64,000 nucleotides of DNA from Zygaena filipendulae (Eukaryota; Arthropoda; Insecta; Lepidoptera; Zygaenidae). Under the pieces are notes generated by a model, which was not told the origin of the DNA, made no database searches, and worked only from the letters and a program-made list of their open reading frames with translations. Position 1 is the first letter of the stretch. Every line of letters begins with the position of its first letter. The stretch spans positions 7,137,501 to 7,201,500 of the forward strand of contig OU015662.1 in NCBI GenBank assembly GCA_907165275.2, read 5' to 3'. A program made the translations under genes and the position numbers. Positions 11,501-22,800 of the stretch are shown here, in pieces.

Positions 11501-13338
11501 CATAATATGCGGATTGCGATGTTGTTTTATAACTAGGCAAATATTAAAAAAAATGGCAGCCCCCGATGAAAAACTCCCTTTAAAAGTTCAAATCATGTTG
11601 GGTCATTCTTGACGATTAACTGCAGTGTTTAAGCTAAAGTATAGATATTAGTGTTTAAAAATAGTAGGTTACTTACTTTTTTACTGGAATGCTTTTGATA
11701 AGTGTTCGGATGTAACAAAAATAAATATCTATCAATGGCCATGCACACTAATATGATGGCGCTTTGCTGGCTCACCGCCCCTCGGAGAAGAGCCTGCAAT
11801 TAAACTATTAACAATGAAATAGAAGGCAAATGGGTCGTTCTGAAAACCCTTAAAATAAATTTCGAGGTCGTGCTTGGACGACGGAAGTACGACTCGGCGG
11901 GACTATAAGCAACAAAGCTAAAACTTTAACAGTACCGCAGACTTTGTGCTCGGTCACTGTAAACCATTAGCTGATACGCATTAAGCGTCATAACCATTAG
12001 AAGTTTTAGCCAATTTTATTGTTTGTGGAATGCGGCTTCAGCGGATCTACAAGAATTGTTCCTTTGAACCACAAATTGTTCTCGCTTCTTCAAAAGACCG
12101 CACACAATAAGGCTCGCTTTGATCGCGTTATTTTCATATTCTTCGAAATAATTTCGTGACCTCCTTAATTTCATATTTTTTTCATTCATAAGCAACACAC
12201 GCAATATAACTTATGACACAGATAATATATATGTAGATAATATTATTCGAATCTTAAAAAAACATCCCATACTACTCCGACTTTCATAGTAATATCCTTT
12301 GGTAATATCATTATCTGCAAGTAACTGCTTTAACTTTAACAAATAAATATTATCGAACAAAATCCGGGTGATGTTTACAACAAACTTTTAATTTAACCAT
12401 TTAACTTTTAATCTTCAATTGATAAAAATTTAAGCGGTAACTTTACTCATTTTCGTCCTGTTGCACGTTATACTAAAGTTTCCTGGGGACTTCGTAGCTC
12501 CGCTTAGCCATACCTAACTGGATTAAACAAGTATCTTGAAATTTTGATGGGAAATTAATTTTTCCATTTTTGCACACCGTGCCTTCTTACTTGCTAGAGA
12601 GAATTTATAGGTTTGTTATGCCTTAGAGTTTTCTTGGAAATATTTTGTTAGAACTAAATTTATATCAACGCACCACACAACACAAACTCACCTGAATCTG
12701 ACAGAAAATCTCTCCGTAAGGCCAACACTTGTAAAGTGCTGGCAACAAAGCCACTGGAGCTACCAGAATACCCGTGAACAAATCGTTTAGTGCGAGCGAA
12801 GTTAGCAAATACCTTGGCTGCAAAAGAATAAAGGAAATATTAACACGGTTATATTTAAGCTCATAGAGTTAGCACGCTTTATTAAACTATGGAGCGATAA
12901 TAATTTAATCTAGAATTCATTTCATGATTGAAACATATGAGTAAAAACCAATCGGTGTAAAAAACAAGGGTCCGAACACAAGGTAACCGGCTTTTTAATT
13001 CTGAAGCGGCTTCACTCTGCTGACTCTATCATTTTATGCTTATCAATAATAATTATGTTTAAACCCAACAAAAATCCAACTAGTCAATCAAAATTAAAAC
13101 AATTAATATCCAATATTACCTGATTATCGATATACTTTATGTATCTACGATTGTTCAAAACGCAAATCAAAATGGTGTTGCATACGACTATTGCCATAGA
13201 GAGGGTGAAGATGAACAATGCTTTTAATATATCCGCTGGTGCTGGGAAAGTGGACGGCCACCCTTTACCATTCAGCCAGCAAGAGTTGTTTGCGAGAGAT
13301 GGTGCTATGAGCAATGCGCCTTTAGTCGAGTCGAACAT
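8054..13338 (-). CDS. Class A (rhodopsin-family) orphan GPCR, eight exons
   Basis: Plasma-membrane seven-helix receptor signalling through G proteins; ligand unknown. Exons on the minus strand: 13338-13120, 12817-12692, 11793-11677, 10992-10853, 10614-10446, 9823-9692, 9109-8984, 8524-8054; all introns GT-AG, phases compatible; 499 residues to the first UGA. Seen: N-glycosylation site N17; TM1 37-61 with N54 (1.50); TM2 with D85 (2.50); C112 (3.25); D136-R137-Y138; W164 (4.50); C191 in loop 2; P211 (5.50); P287 (6.50); N321-P-F-L-Y325; C345-C346 after helix 8 (possible palmitoylation). Residue 3.32 is R119 and 6.48 is V285, so it is not an aminergic receptor. The TM7 string VTWLALSNSFWN resembles the vertebrate GPR21/GPR52 group (from memory, not searched). 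The start is the first ATG (A at -3); a GTG 15 nt upstream is in frame. The tail may extend further by readthrough (see 7550-8053). Confidence 0.9.
8984..9109 (-). CDS. GPCR exon 7: TM7 and helix 8
   Basis: Acceptor TTACTTAG, donor GTAAGC; 42 codons, phase 0. TM7 contains WLALSNSFWNPFLYWLLN (NPxxY intact), followed by an amphipathic helix 8, SHFRRISNELIQYY. Confidence 0.92.
9152..9335 (-). mobile_element. Helitron-like element in GPCR intron 6
   Basis: Reverse orientation: AAGCTGTACCCTGCGGTTTC, then AGAATTCCCGCAGGAACT, and the 5' GACAGACAGACAAAAATT block at the far end. Confidence 0.6.
9461..9644 (+). mobile_element. Helitron-like element in GPCR intron 6
   Basis: Plus orientation: TTTGTTTGCTACGCTTTCAC, CAACCGATTGTCGTGAAATT, ATGCCCGCGGGAACTCTGAA, ending TTCGAACAGCTAG|T. 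Its end lies 47 nt from the exon 6 donor. Confidence 0.7.
9692..9823 (-). CDS. GPCR exon 6: TM6
   Basis: Acceptor TTTTGTAG, donor GTAAAC; 44 codons, phase 0. TM6 reads FIVMVTPATIQEVV: P287 is kept but the usual FxxCWxP has Met and Val where Cys and Trp stand. Helitron-like remnants lie 65 nt before its acceptor (9889-9944) and 47 nt after its donor (9461-9644). Confidence 0.9.
9889..9944 (+). mobile_element. Helitron-like 3' end fragment in GPCR intron 5
   Basis: Only the terminal 56 nt: AATTCCTGCCGGGATC, AACGCGGGTGGAGCCGCGGG hairpin and CAAAACTAG|T. It lies 65 nt from the exon 6 acceptor. Confidence 0.6.
10125..10158. repeat. Perfect 16-bp inverted repeat in GPCR intron 5
   Basis: GCATAGCATTTGTGGT, a 2-nt TG spacer, then the exact complement. 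A weaker stem (ACAAAATAC/GTATTTTGT) lies about 40 nt upstream. It may be a small foldback element or an extrudable palindrome. Confidence 0.8.
10446..10614 (-). CDS. GPCR exon 5: TM5 and intracellular loop 3
   Basis: Acceptor TCTTTTAG, donor GTAAGT; 169 nt restoring phase 0. TM5 is CCAYYFPTTMALMYCYG with P211; then a polar loop 3 with Cys, Pro and His (NGVPPPCTKNHIEHEIM). Confidence 0.9.
10853..10992 (-). CDS. GPCR exon 4: TM4 and extracellular loop 2
   Basis: Acceptor CATTATAG, donor GTAACA; 140 nt, ending in phase 2. Contains TM4 with W164 and a loop 2 with sequon N184-S-T and the partner cysteine C191 (GLMACDVF). Confidence 0.9.
11677..11793 (-). CDS. GPCR exon 3: TM3 and DRY motif
   Basis: Acceptor ATTGCAG, donor GTAAGT; 39 codons, phase 0. 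Carries the rest of TM3 and the MAIDRYLFLLHP signature (E/DRY motif intact) followed by intracellular loop 2. Residue 119, where aminergic receptors have Asp 3.32, is Arg. Confidence 0.92.
12692..12817 (-). CDS. GPCR exon 2: TM2 and start of TM3
   Basis: Acceptor TTTTGCAG, donor GTGAGT; 42 codons, phase 0 at both ends. Contains the TM2 signature LALNDLF with D85, the short loop KCWPYGEIF, and the conserved disulfide cysteine C112 at the top of TM3. Confidence 0.9.
13120..13338 (-). CDS. GPCR exon 1: N-terminus and TM1
   Basis: Encodes residues 1-73, ending ...YIKYIDNQ at a GTAATA donor, phase 0. It has a short extracellular N-terminus with one sequon (N17-N18-S19), TM1 at about 37-61 containing N54, and the basic loop NNRRY. 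Upstream the frame stays open for about 35 codons back to a TGA without another ATG, so ATG 13338 is the only canonical start in this exon. A coding exon further upstream is possible but nothing requires it. Confidence 0.85.
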
Positions 13339-13749
13339 AGTCGGCGCCTGCACACAGCAGCGCGATCTTCTCTTGAATAATGCATTTAGACCATATGCGA
13401 TACAGCGCTACTTTTAGTTCCTTCAAGTCTTTGCCTAATTCTCATAAGCAATAGTGATGAAGTGGTATATTTAATTATCTTTATTGTTTTTAAATTCAAA
13501 AGTAGAATTCCAGCGCTTTTTACTGATTACGTTTAAATTTAGAATTTTTTTTCCTCCTATGTTTCTCATGCCGACCTGAAACAAAATGATGACGTCATTT
13601 TTTAATCTTATCTACAAGTTAAAATGAGTTAATCATTTAAAACTTTATGGTACATACCTATATTATTATTACTAATAAAACAAAAATATTATGTAAGACG
13701 TGTTAAGAAATTATTTAAAAAAATGTGTAATTAAAAATTAGCTTCAATA

Positions 13750-14383
13750 GGGTACTTGCATGATTTTTTTTTTTTCAGTCTTTTTTAAAGGTATATGGCC
13801 TACTTAAATAAAGCAAGAAAAAGAAAAATAATATATGCATAAATTAATTAAATAGAGCGTTTCAAAGTTCCTACTTTAGACTTTACCGCCGAAACGCGGA
13901 ATGACGTCACTTGTTCAAAATTACGCCTTATTAATCTGTGATAGAAATGTCACTGTCATATTGACAGGGTCGTGTGACACTGACAGAGAGATAACTTCAA
14001 TATCCAAAAGCGAAATTAAGGTTGAACTGTGTCGATTTACTTCCAAAAGTTCCAGTAAAGAATCGAAATGAATCTTACCGATGCATTTTAAAGTAAAAAA
14101 CTTCAGAAAATGGAAAATATGCGTTGACTGTATGCACTTAGTTTCTTTTGGCTTCTCTGAAAGAGGTAAATATTTCCTAAAAAAATAAAAGTGACGTCAT
14201 GTGTCAAGCTTGGCTGTGATTGGTGTTTCGTTGCAACGTTCCGTTTCACAAAGTTAAAAGTTGAATATTTTGGAAACTATTGAAATTCTTTTAGTAAATC
14301 TTTCACGATAACGCTTTTCTAAGGCTCTATTTTTGAAATATTGACACAATTTCTTATTAAGTATAAATTTCATGCAAGTACCC
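13750..14383. mobile_element. MITE family A, copy 1 (TIR GGGTACTTGCATGA)
   Basis: Terminal inverted repeats GGGTACTTGCATGA and TCATGCAAGTACCC, flanked by TA on both sides as in Tc1/mariner-type insertion. 634 bp, no coding capacity. Contains ATGACGTCA and GTGACGTCA. Shares its whole length with 56872-57482. It ends about 410 nt upstream of the GPCR start codon, so it may sit in that promoter or 5'UTR. Confidence 0.85.
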
Positions 14384-16804
14384 TATTCGTAGTACTGAAT
14401 TTTAGCAGTAACCATAATCATAAACTAAAGGCATATTTCAAAACGTAGGCCTTGATTCATTAAGATCACGAAGAGTGAATAATGGCAATGCCTTTGATCT
14501 AGTCATAGATAATATAATACTATGTCTAGTGATTAACGAATATTCGTTGTCTGATACTCATAATACAAGCTCTGCTCAGTTCGAGGTAATCTGACGTTGC
14601 GATTATGGAGTGGTATGGCCTTGATAGAGTTGCCAGCGTTCTTATAAACGGAATAGGAAGCTATGCTATACACTAAATGTATGAGAGATATAAAGAAGAT
14701 ACAGTTCTCTCGTTCGTTTTTCTCTCCACATATTTTACAAGGCTTCGCGTGTCGAACGAAAAGCAAAAAAAAAGGAAAACGCTCCCTGAAAGGGGCGTGC
14801 ACGAGCACGACATATCTTTGGGAACTTTGCTAAAGATTTCTTTCTATTGGATGCGGAGATTTTAAAAAGATCACTTCCTATAAATAAAATTTCTATTTGA
14901 AAAAAGAACCAAAGGAAAATTTCATGAGAAAAATATTTCGAGCGTTGAAGTCGTTGAATTCCTTATGTATAAAATACCTACTAGATTTTTTACAAACCGA
15001 AATAGGTATTTCTTTTTAAGTGAAATTCGTAATCCATAGAATCCATTAGTCAATTTACTGTATAACATAAGCGAGCAACATAAATAATACAAACAAAACA
15101 TAAGCTTACTTTGATTTAAATTCAGATTTGCTTTTCTCTTATCTCGTACTCACGGAAAACGGAAAAAATACATATTTTCTCTTTAAGTAAAATATAAAAT
15201 GTCTACAGCTTTTGGCATCAAATTATCTGCAGGATACTCAAAATTCTAGCAAACCAAACAAAAGTTACAAGACCATTGAGCGCTCGATTAAAAAACAATC
15301 TCATTTTTTGTTCTAAATACATATAGACAAAAGAATACCTAATTTAACTATATTATCGCCTTACTATCTTAGGATTTGGTAATGTGTGTCAGAGAATAAG
15401 CCTACTTTATCAGAAAATTCCACGTCACATTATATATTATGTATAATGATAATGTTGATGAGATCCCGTCGTAATGGTATTGCATGCACCGCTATAACTA
15501 CGTAGCTGCACTTTTGGGGCATTCGTGTAATGGACCGCAATGAAGACCTGGTTTGGTCAGTACACATTAATATACTATGTTTATTAGATAAATACCCTTA
15601 AAGAAAACAAACAAACCTATTGTTTACTATGGATTTTGTTACATTTGAAGTTTAATTATTCGGTTTCTCGGAAACGGTTCCAAAAATTGGAATAAAATTT
15701 TGTATTTAGATAGTGAATGTTTTACTTTTCATATATTTTATAAATACAGACTCCTGTATAAGATGACTATCTTACCGACACAAAAAAATGGACATTTTTA
15801 TAGCCCATTTTATCCAGTTAATCTCTATATTATGCTATGACTATTAGTCCTTGAGAAATTAGATTGATTACTCGCTTTGCTTTAAAAATGTGATAATAAT
15901 TTTGAGTTTTAATATCCCTGGGAGCATTATCCACCTGCCAAATTACAAATTGCCTTGATGTCATTTCTTTTGAAGTGACAACCTCTTATCCGAGTAGTAT
16001 AGAGTAAGTAACAGATATAGGTAAATGTGATTGAAGAGTTAATTATTCATACACAGTGATTACTAAACATTTACCAAGTAACCATTTAGTTAATGTACAG
16101 AGACAGAAGCTTATAGTAACCTTAGCGCAAAATAACTGATTGCTTATTTGTCACTTTATACCTATTTGCAAATCCACTCCCACACATTTATTTGTTTATA
16201 AATAGGTAAGTTATGGACACATAACAACATTGTCGGTACTACTCTTACATTTGAAAACTCTGGCATATGTTAAGGGGGATAAGTGATTTGATTTAAAAAA
16301 ACATTTTAAAATTTTAATTTTTAAAAATTATTTTAAAATTACAAGAGCAGCTACAGAAGGATTTTTTCCGCAGTTTTACGAGCATCTACTTCACGATTCC
16401 CAGCAGAGTACACTTGGCACTAATTTGATTTACCGGCACAAAAAGGTGATATACAGTGTAGTTTTAAGCGAAAGACATATTCATTATTCAAGCATAGACA
16501 ATGATATTAAAGTACAATGCTTATAATATCATTGAGCATAGATATATTTACATAAAAAATACTGGTAGATTACAGAGAATTTTTTTCAAAAACCTAAATG
16601 ACCTTCCCATGAGGTTTGTCGGCGTGACGGTGAAAATACAAAAGAGCATTGAACAAACCTCGGGTTTGGTCTGTTCAACTATGTCAGTTCTATCAGTTAA
16701 CCCAATAAAATTGTTTTCAATAATTTACTTAGTAAGTATACAAAGTTTTCCACTCCAAATAGTTTAAATCAATTTATTACCACTCCATACCCTTAACGTA
16801 CCTA
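14384..16804. other. Intergenic, upstream of the GPCR
   Basis: AT-rich without a supported gene. A 91-codon reverse frame near 14533-14808 and an 88-codon frame near 16501-16767 have no family or splice context. Distal regulatory DNA of the receptor could lie here but nothing marks it. Confidence 0.5.
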
Positions 16805-16945
16805 TTATTCAAATTCAAAATTCAAAAAATTCAAAAATATTTATTATTATATAAGTAGTGGTTACAATCGGATTGTTGGGACCTACTTTTAAGCATATAA
16901 TATACTTGTGCCAGTAGATCCCACTCTTCCATAGCCATCCATGAC
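16805..16945 (-). mobile_element. LINE-like 3' tail
   Basis: Read in reverse: AAGTAGGTCCCAACAATCC..., then AATAAATATTTTTGAATT and short repeats of TTGAATT. This is a common lepidopteran non-LTR 3' end; no reverse transcriptase sequence remains. Confidence 0.5.
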
Positions 16946-17127
16946 GTTATATAATAAAAGCCTTATAAATAATAAACTTATAGAGATGTTTATAAACAAT
17001 TATATAGATATCGTACCTATTATAATTATGTATTAAAGGTGAGTACCATTTTTGTGCCGGCAAACTCGGTCTCGTGCAGGGAAGAAGTAAGTATTAAGTA
17101 GATTTGTTTTTTATCTGATTTCCATTA

Positions 17128-17467
17128 TAATGGGCATGTTGGCTAATTTTTATTTTTTAGTCCGTCTTATAGATTATTATTAAAAAAATATTGAACACGT
17201 ATTTTTTCTTTTTTTACGTAATCAAAAAATAACAGCGATATATTGAGTTGAAATTTCGCGTGACGTCACTATTCTGACAGTTTGTATGGCGGTTTTAGCG
17301 GTTAGTGACGTCACGACCCCCTCACCCTAAACTTTAATGCGCTTTATCTCTGTATATTTTAATGTATTTGAAAAAGCAAAAAATACGTAGGTATCTATTG
17401 TTTTTTTATTTTCTAACTGACGGACTAATTAGAATTTTGATTTTCAAAAGTAGTCCACATCCCTATT
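17128..17467 (+). mobile_element. MITE family B, copy 1
   Basis: Imperfect TIRs TAATGGGCATGTTGGCTA and (reverse) TAATAGGGATGTGGACTA; inner repeats TTAGTCCGTC / GACGGACTAA. About 340 bp, non-coding. Two perfect TGACGTCA octamers (CGTGACGTCACT, GTGACGTCACGA). Other copies: 22801-23131, 32226-32531, 55553-55850, 59554-59880, fragment 36660-36725. Confidence 0.8.
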
Positions 17468-18000
17468 AGGTACCTATACCTGCATGGAAAAGTTCTACAA
17501 AATACCTACATACTCAGACGAAATAACGTTTGAGCCTACATAATATAAATATGTCATTAAACTGATTAAGAGGACATGTTTACACAAATTTGCAACATGT
17601 TAGAAAGATTAGAATGGAAATCATATTACCTATTGCTTATTTTCCTATAAAAATTTATGAAAGAACTTTTATGTTAAACCTAATATAAAGTACAATAAAT
17701 GTACCTACAATAATAAAAAAAAAATATTAAATAAACAAAATTCGTTTTGTGCATACGACACAACGCGCACACGCCCGACTGTGCTAAACACACAACACTT
17801 ACATCAAACAACAACAAAAAATCTTGTTACAGGTCTTTTTTGCGTCTCTGACTGTATCTGAGCCTACAATTAGTAATAAAAATACTTTATTATTACGTCA
17901 CTACCATAGAAAAATATTTTCTCTTGGGATTGCCTTAAACGAAGCATATAGGTACGTAACATCTGAAAATTATACTATTGTTGAAAATACCATCGTTACT

Positions 18001-18123
18001 TAGCAGTACCAGCTCCAGCGGCTCCAAGTTTCTCACACCAGAGCTACTCGGCACTCAGCCAAGACAGTAAAATAACTTGAGCCTTCTTATACCTATTAGC
18101 GTCACCATCGTCGCGCTCACGTG
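18001..18123 (+). other. Possible non-coding first exon with splice donor
   Basis: A GC-balanced patch (AGCTCCAGCGGCTCCAAG; CATCGTCGCGCTCACGTG) stands out from AT-rich flanks and runs into a perfect donor, GTG|GTAAGTTT. No open frame with a start codon. It could be a 5'UTR exon of a gene further right; nothing downstream confirms it. Confidence 0.2.
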
Positions 18124-18777
18124 GTAAGTTTGCAACTTTTGTGCGTCACTATACCGAAAAATAATTATATGGTGAAAAGAATGTGACAGCGTGTTATAAT
18201 ATTATTATGATTAGATGCGAGAAAAAGTGTATGTTTCCGCGAACGACGAAATTAACAATAGATACAGAAACAAGAAATAAACAAAACAATATATAAAAAC
18301 AAACATGCATTGCGATTAGGTAAGTAAGTACATTGTTTTAAGTGAAATTCTAGCTTTATCATACAAATCAAGTCTATGGCGGTTAAATGTCAATCACCAT
18401 CATTCATCATCATAATCATAAATATTTTGCGATAGAAACTGTGGTTAGTTTTTAATATAATTTTTTCCTATAGAGATATCGTAACGGATTAGGTAGGTAT
18501 CTTCGTTTTATAAAATTTCGTAAGTTCTTTTTTACATACCACGGTATAAGTTTATCAAATATAACAGATTAAAATTGATATACCTAGTACCTACTCAGAA
18601 TAATAAAGACGTTTGAAAACTCTTGCTCGTCCTGAATTTATAGAGGATGAAGTGCAAAGTGATACCTACTTGAATTTCAATCTGAGTTTTTAACTCCTCT
18701 TTACCTGATGCTATTGTAACTATGCTTACAATGAGATCTAGTCAGTAAAATTTTGCTTGACTTTTTTACGACAAAAA

Positions 18778-18975
18778 GATCCTACTAATATTATAAACGC
18801 GAAAGTTTGTATGTATGGATGGATGAATGGATGTTTGTTACTCTTTTACGCAAAAACTACTGAATGGATTTAAATTAAACTTTACAATAATATAGCTTAT
18901 ACATCCGACTAACACATACGGTACTTTTTATCCCGGAATTCCCGCGGGAACTTTGAAATTAACGTGGATGAAAAT
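18778..18975 (+). mobile_element. Helitron-like (Lep1-type) element with intact 5' end
   Basis: 5' end TCCTACTAATATTATAAA then CGCGAAAGTTTG; body ACGCAAAAACTACTGAATGG; 3' GC-rich AATTCCCGCGGGAACTTTGA. The last hairpin and CTAG have decayed. Close to 44106-44301. Confidence 0.7.
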
Positions 18976-21485
18976 TACTTATCATTATACCTTTAAATCA
19001 AGTTTTTAACAGTGTAAAACACAAAGGAAAAGGGCACTCGTAGCAAGTGTTTTTCTTTCTTTGCCCGAAGAAACGACAGCTCTACTTTAAGTGCCCATAT
19101 ATACGTACTCGTAAATATGTATAATACTACCTACTTACCAGCACAAATTTCCATCTAACATTTATATTAGCTTTGGCTTTACTTTTCCCCACGGCGAAAT
19201 ACGTATTTTTTTCGGTAAGTGCTTAGATACGTTGTGAATAGAATGTTAAGGGTATTATAATTGTCGATTGCTTAGTTTAAAATTCAATTAACAGATTAAT
19301 TTTTTTTTTACCTTCTTAGTTGTATAAAAAAAAAACAATTATCATTACAACATAGTAACTCCAAGTATCTATGTCGCAGTTGATTCCGCCAATTTGTCTC
19401 TGAAGTTCAGGTTCGTTTTTTAAATGTTCTTTAAATTATCTTCTCCTAATAAATCTATCTTATAAAATAAAATAATTATTTAATGAAAAAATTTACTTAA
19501 TGCATGTGCATTAACTATTACTATTAAAATATAGAACCGTTAAGTAAATTTTATAAAACTTTCTTATCTAATTATCTATTCTTCTCTAAGTCTGTGTGTA
19601 ATATAAACTCTACGTGCATAAAATTACGAAAAAAATCCAAAATTACCTTTGAAAATGTTATATTAGCTATGTCTCAAACTAGGTTTAAAGTTTCACCACG
19701 TTTCGCCTACATTTATCCTGAATATATTCACGTCAGTATATTTCTCGGGGAGTTTATTGAATTTGTTTGTTTCATTTGTTGTTGTCATGTTAGGACGACG
19801 TACCGCGTGCGTTTGCGAATACATTATAGTACGGTGAATACATTCTGGATTTATTATTCTATTTTATTATTGTTCTTTTATATAACGCGCCTACGTTGGA
19901 CACAATTGCAGAAGTTCGGTATTTTCCAGCCAGGCTTTCCGCTCTACCCAAAATTAAATCCACAAACAAATATGCTTGAATACAATAGGTACTTTTCAAA
20001 ATACTCTGAGATATTTTTAAGATAATAAAATAACTATACACAATATACTAATACAATACACTATTATAGTAAGTTTCGCGAATTTTGTTAGTTTTATATA
20101 ATGTTGCCATAAATACAATTCCTCGAAAAAACGCAACGGTGCGTAGATACAGACTATGTAAAATGTTATATAACATGTTTTGTTATGTAGTGTGTACGCA
20201 CCGCAACGCTTAGAGTCTAACTATATATGTATGTATTATGTATACTGTATGATACATAATAATATGTATAATATTACCATTATAATTCAGTATAAAATAA
20301 TGCTTTTACTTAAGTATGTATTAAGTAGGTATATGTATGGCAATTATTTATTCATATAATATAATATTTTATGAATATACAAAAAAAAAATTTTTGGGGG
20401 GAAAAAAACCTAAGTAGCTGAAATTTTGAAATATTTTCCTTGTCATCTGTCCTAAAACAGCATCAAACCACTTAATGGTATTGTGTCATCTAAAATAGGA
20501 CAAAATGGCTATATACAAGAGCGGCAAACATTTTCATGACATACAATTTCTTTGCATAATAATATTTCAAACTAGAACGAAATTTACCGTTATATCACAG
20601 TGGAGTTTGAAATGAAAATTTAAGGTATAAATAAGTATAATTTAAGGTAACCTATTTACTCTCGTACTATGAAATTACTAGGTACCTAGCTACCTACCTA
20701 ATTCTTATATACTGAGCGTCTGGTTTTTTACATAAACCTTTTCTTTTTTTTGGATTTTATTATGAACTAGGTTTCTTGCTGTTTCCATTGCATGTAATTT
20801 TTGTTTTTCTTCTTTAGCTCCTTTTGAATATATCGAAAAACGTATGATGTATGGACATAATATTTTGAGATTTATTATTTACTATATGCATTGTTGAATT
20901 AAAAAACTATATTAAATACTATAGCCGAACATTATAACCTCCTCCTTTCTCGAAGATGGTTAAAAAGAAGATGCACAGCATCTATGGGCAGCTGGTGTCT
21001 AGGTACACTAAGCACCTAACGGTAGGTACGTGTGTTTCGAAATATACTTGATAAAATAATTTGTCAAATATATATTTTACGAGTAAAATACAGCCATAAT
21101 TTCCAAGTGTTAACCCGCGGATATGGGTCAACATAATAACTATTATGAAATTTTTACAGTCTTTTTTTACAATGCGTCGATTGGGCGCCACTCCGGAATC
21201 CCTCTTCTGATTGTAGCCAAAACCACCCACTGGGAAAGTTATGGCCGCACGAGTCACGATTCATTTAACCATTTTCCGGGCATAAGAGATTTTACACAGA
21301 AATATAACAATTCGATTACGATTTCTCTTATTTCGAGATAGATTTTTTATTTACTTAATCATATAAAAGCAGCGATACGAAGCCTTTTTTGTTATTTGAA
21401 ATTTCATTATTCACAACTTCGATTCACAATGACATTACAAGATTATAGAGTAGTAAAGCCTAATATTTGTACATATGTGTATAAA
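18976..21485. other. Intergenic, nothing supported
   Basis: Contains the longest open frame in the window (19594-20025), which begins with GTG and has no recognisable domain. At 20131-20206 a small inverted repeat (CGGTGCGTA / TACGCACCG) encloses about 50 nt. A coding-like patch at 21150-21290 is not identified. Confidence 0.45.
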
Positions 21486-21719
21486 TGGACATAGATAAGC
21501 AATAGTGTGTTAACCCACACTGGATTTTTTTTTGTAAATCGTGTTTTAAAATTATAGCGCCATTTTGTTTCAACATTTTTTTATGTTCAACATTTTGTGA
21601 CATATTTAAACAATGTAATAAGGTAAACACATAATTAAAAAGCGTTCAACTCTCAATAAAGCGTTCTGTATCAGTAACTTTGTTTTGTGGGTTAACATGT
21701 TATTGCTTATCTGCGTCCA
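21486..21719 (+). mobile_element. MITE family C, copy 1
   Basis: TIRs TGGACATAGATAAGCAATA and, in reverse, TGGACGCAGATAAGCAATA; next to them GTGTGTTAACCCACA and GTGGGTTAACATG. 234 bp, non-coding. Confidence 0.8.
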
Positions 21720-22365
21720 AATATAACTACTATAGGTAAAGTCAAAAGCAGATACATATATAGGTATAAGAGCACTCCATCTAGTCAAATATACATAGTT
21801 CTGCACTCCCAAAAAACCTAATTACATCTCCACAACAATAGTATTCAATTTGTTCTTAGCATCGTATATATTAAAATCTAAACATTTGTCAAATTTGACA
21901 TATCAATCAACTGAGGTTTGACAGCGGCGACAAATTTTAGTTTGCTACGAAATATTTAACTATGCGTACATATTATCAGTGCTGTGCTGTGTGTAGCATT
22001 ACGTGGATACCTGAATTGCTTAACTACTTTGATGCAAACTGTACAAAGACAATAAATGATATATGGTTTCATAGAACCAATAACATAATATGTAACCCAT
22101 ATTAATATCATATTATACCGTTTGCAGTTTCGCCATAAACATAACAAGGCAATAAATGGGATAAGTTCGAAAAATGCCAGCATATAGTTTGAAAGTTTGC
22201 TTATTTTTTGCTTGTCGTGATAAACGATCATAATACAGAGGTCAATGGACAACACCAAATAATAGTTAGGTATAATATCGTCATGTACTTATTTGTACTT
22301 CGCTATGCATATAATATAGGATCAATTCTTGTGCACATCAAATTTCAGCGAATATATAAATAAAC

Positions 22366-22555
22366 ACTAGCTGTGCCCCGTGGTGTCACCCGCGTGAGTT
22401 TCGGAGTTGCCGCGGGAATTCCGGGATGAAAAATAGATAGTAGCCGATTCTCAGACCTACTGAATATGCATAAAAAATTTCATAAGAATCGGTCAAGCCG
22501 TTTCGGAGGAGTATGGGAACGAACATTGTGACACGAGAATTTTATATATTAGATA
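22366..22555 (-). mobile_element. Helitron-like (Lep1-type) element
   Basis: ACTAGCTGTGCCCCGTGGTG, CACCCGCGTGAGTTTCGGAG, TTGCCGCGGGAATTCCGGGA; the other end is the ATTTTATATATTAGATA variant. Confidence 0.7.
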
Positions 22556-22800
22556 TATACATATTAAGTAGGTACTTTAAATCACATTCGTTTTGCAGTA
22601 GCTTAGCTACTTAGCCCTTAGCTTGTTCAGAATCCAAAATTTCATAAATGTAACTCATAATATAGTTATTGATATATTAATGTTTAATTAAAGATTTTTT
22701 TATGACTGACTGACGTTTATATTAAAACTTGATATTTGGCATCGAGATAGACTATTAGGCGTATACAAAGAAAAATCTGAAAACTGAAAGTTATTGATAA

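Noticed and set aside
13339..13353. GTG 15 nt upstream as the GPCR start
   Set aside because: Nuclear insect genes start at ATG; the first ATG (13338) has a good context and gives a sensible extracellular N-terminus.
19594..20025. 143-codon open frame, the longest in the window
   Set aside because: Begins with GTG, not ATG; hydrophobic and aromatic-rich composition as expected from AT-rich DNA; no domain, no splice signals, no similarity to neighbours.
20982..21341. Overlapping 91- and 72-codon frames near 21.1-21.3 kb
   Set aside because: Some coding-like text (ITFPVGGFGYNQKRDSG) but no family recognised and both frames shadow each other; probably an old repeat.
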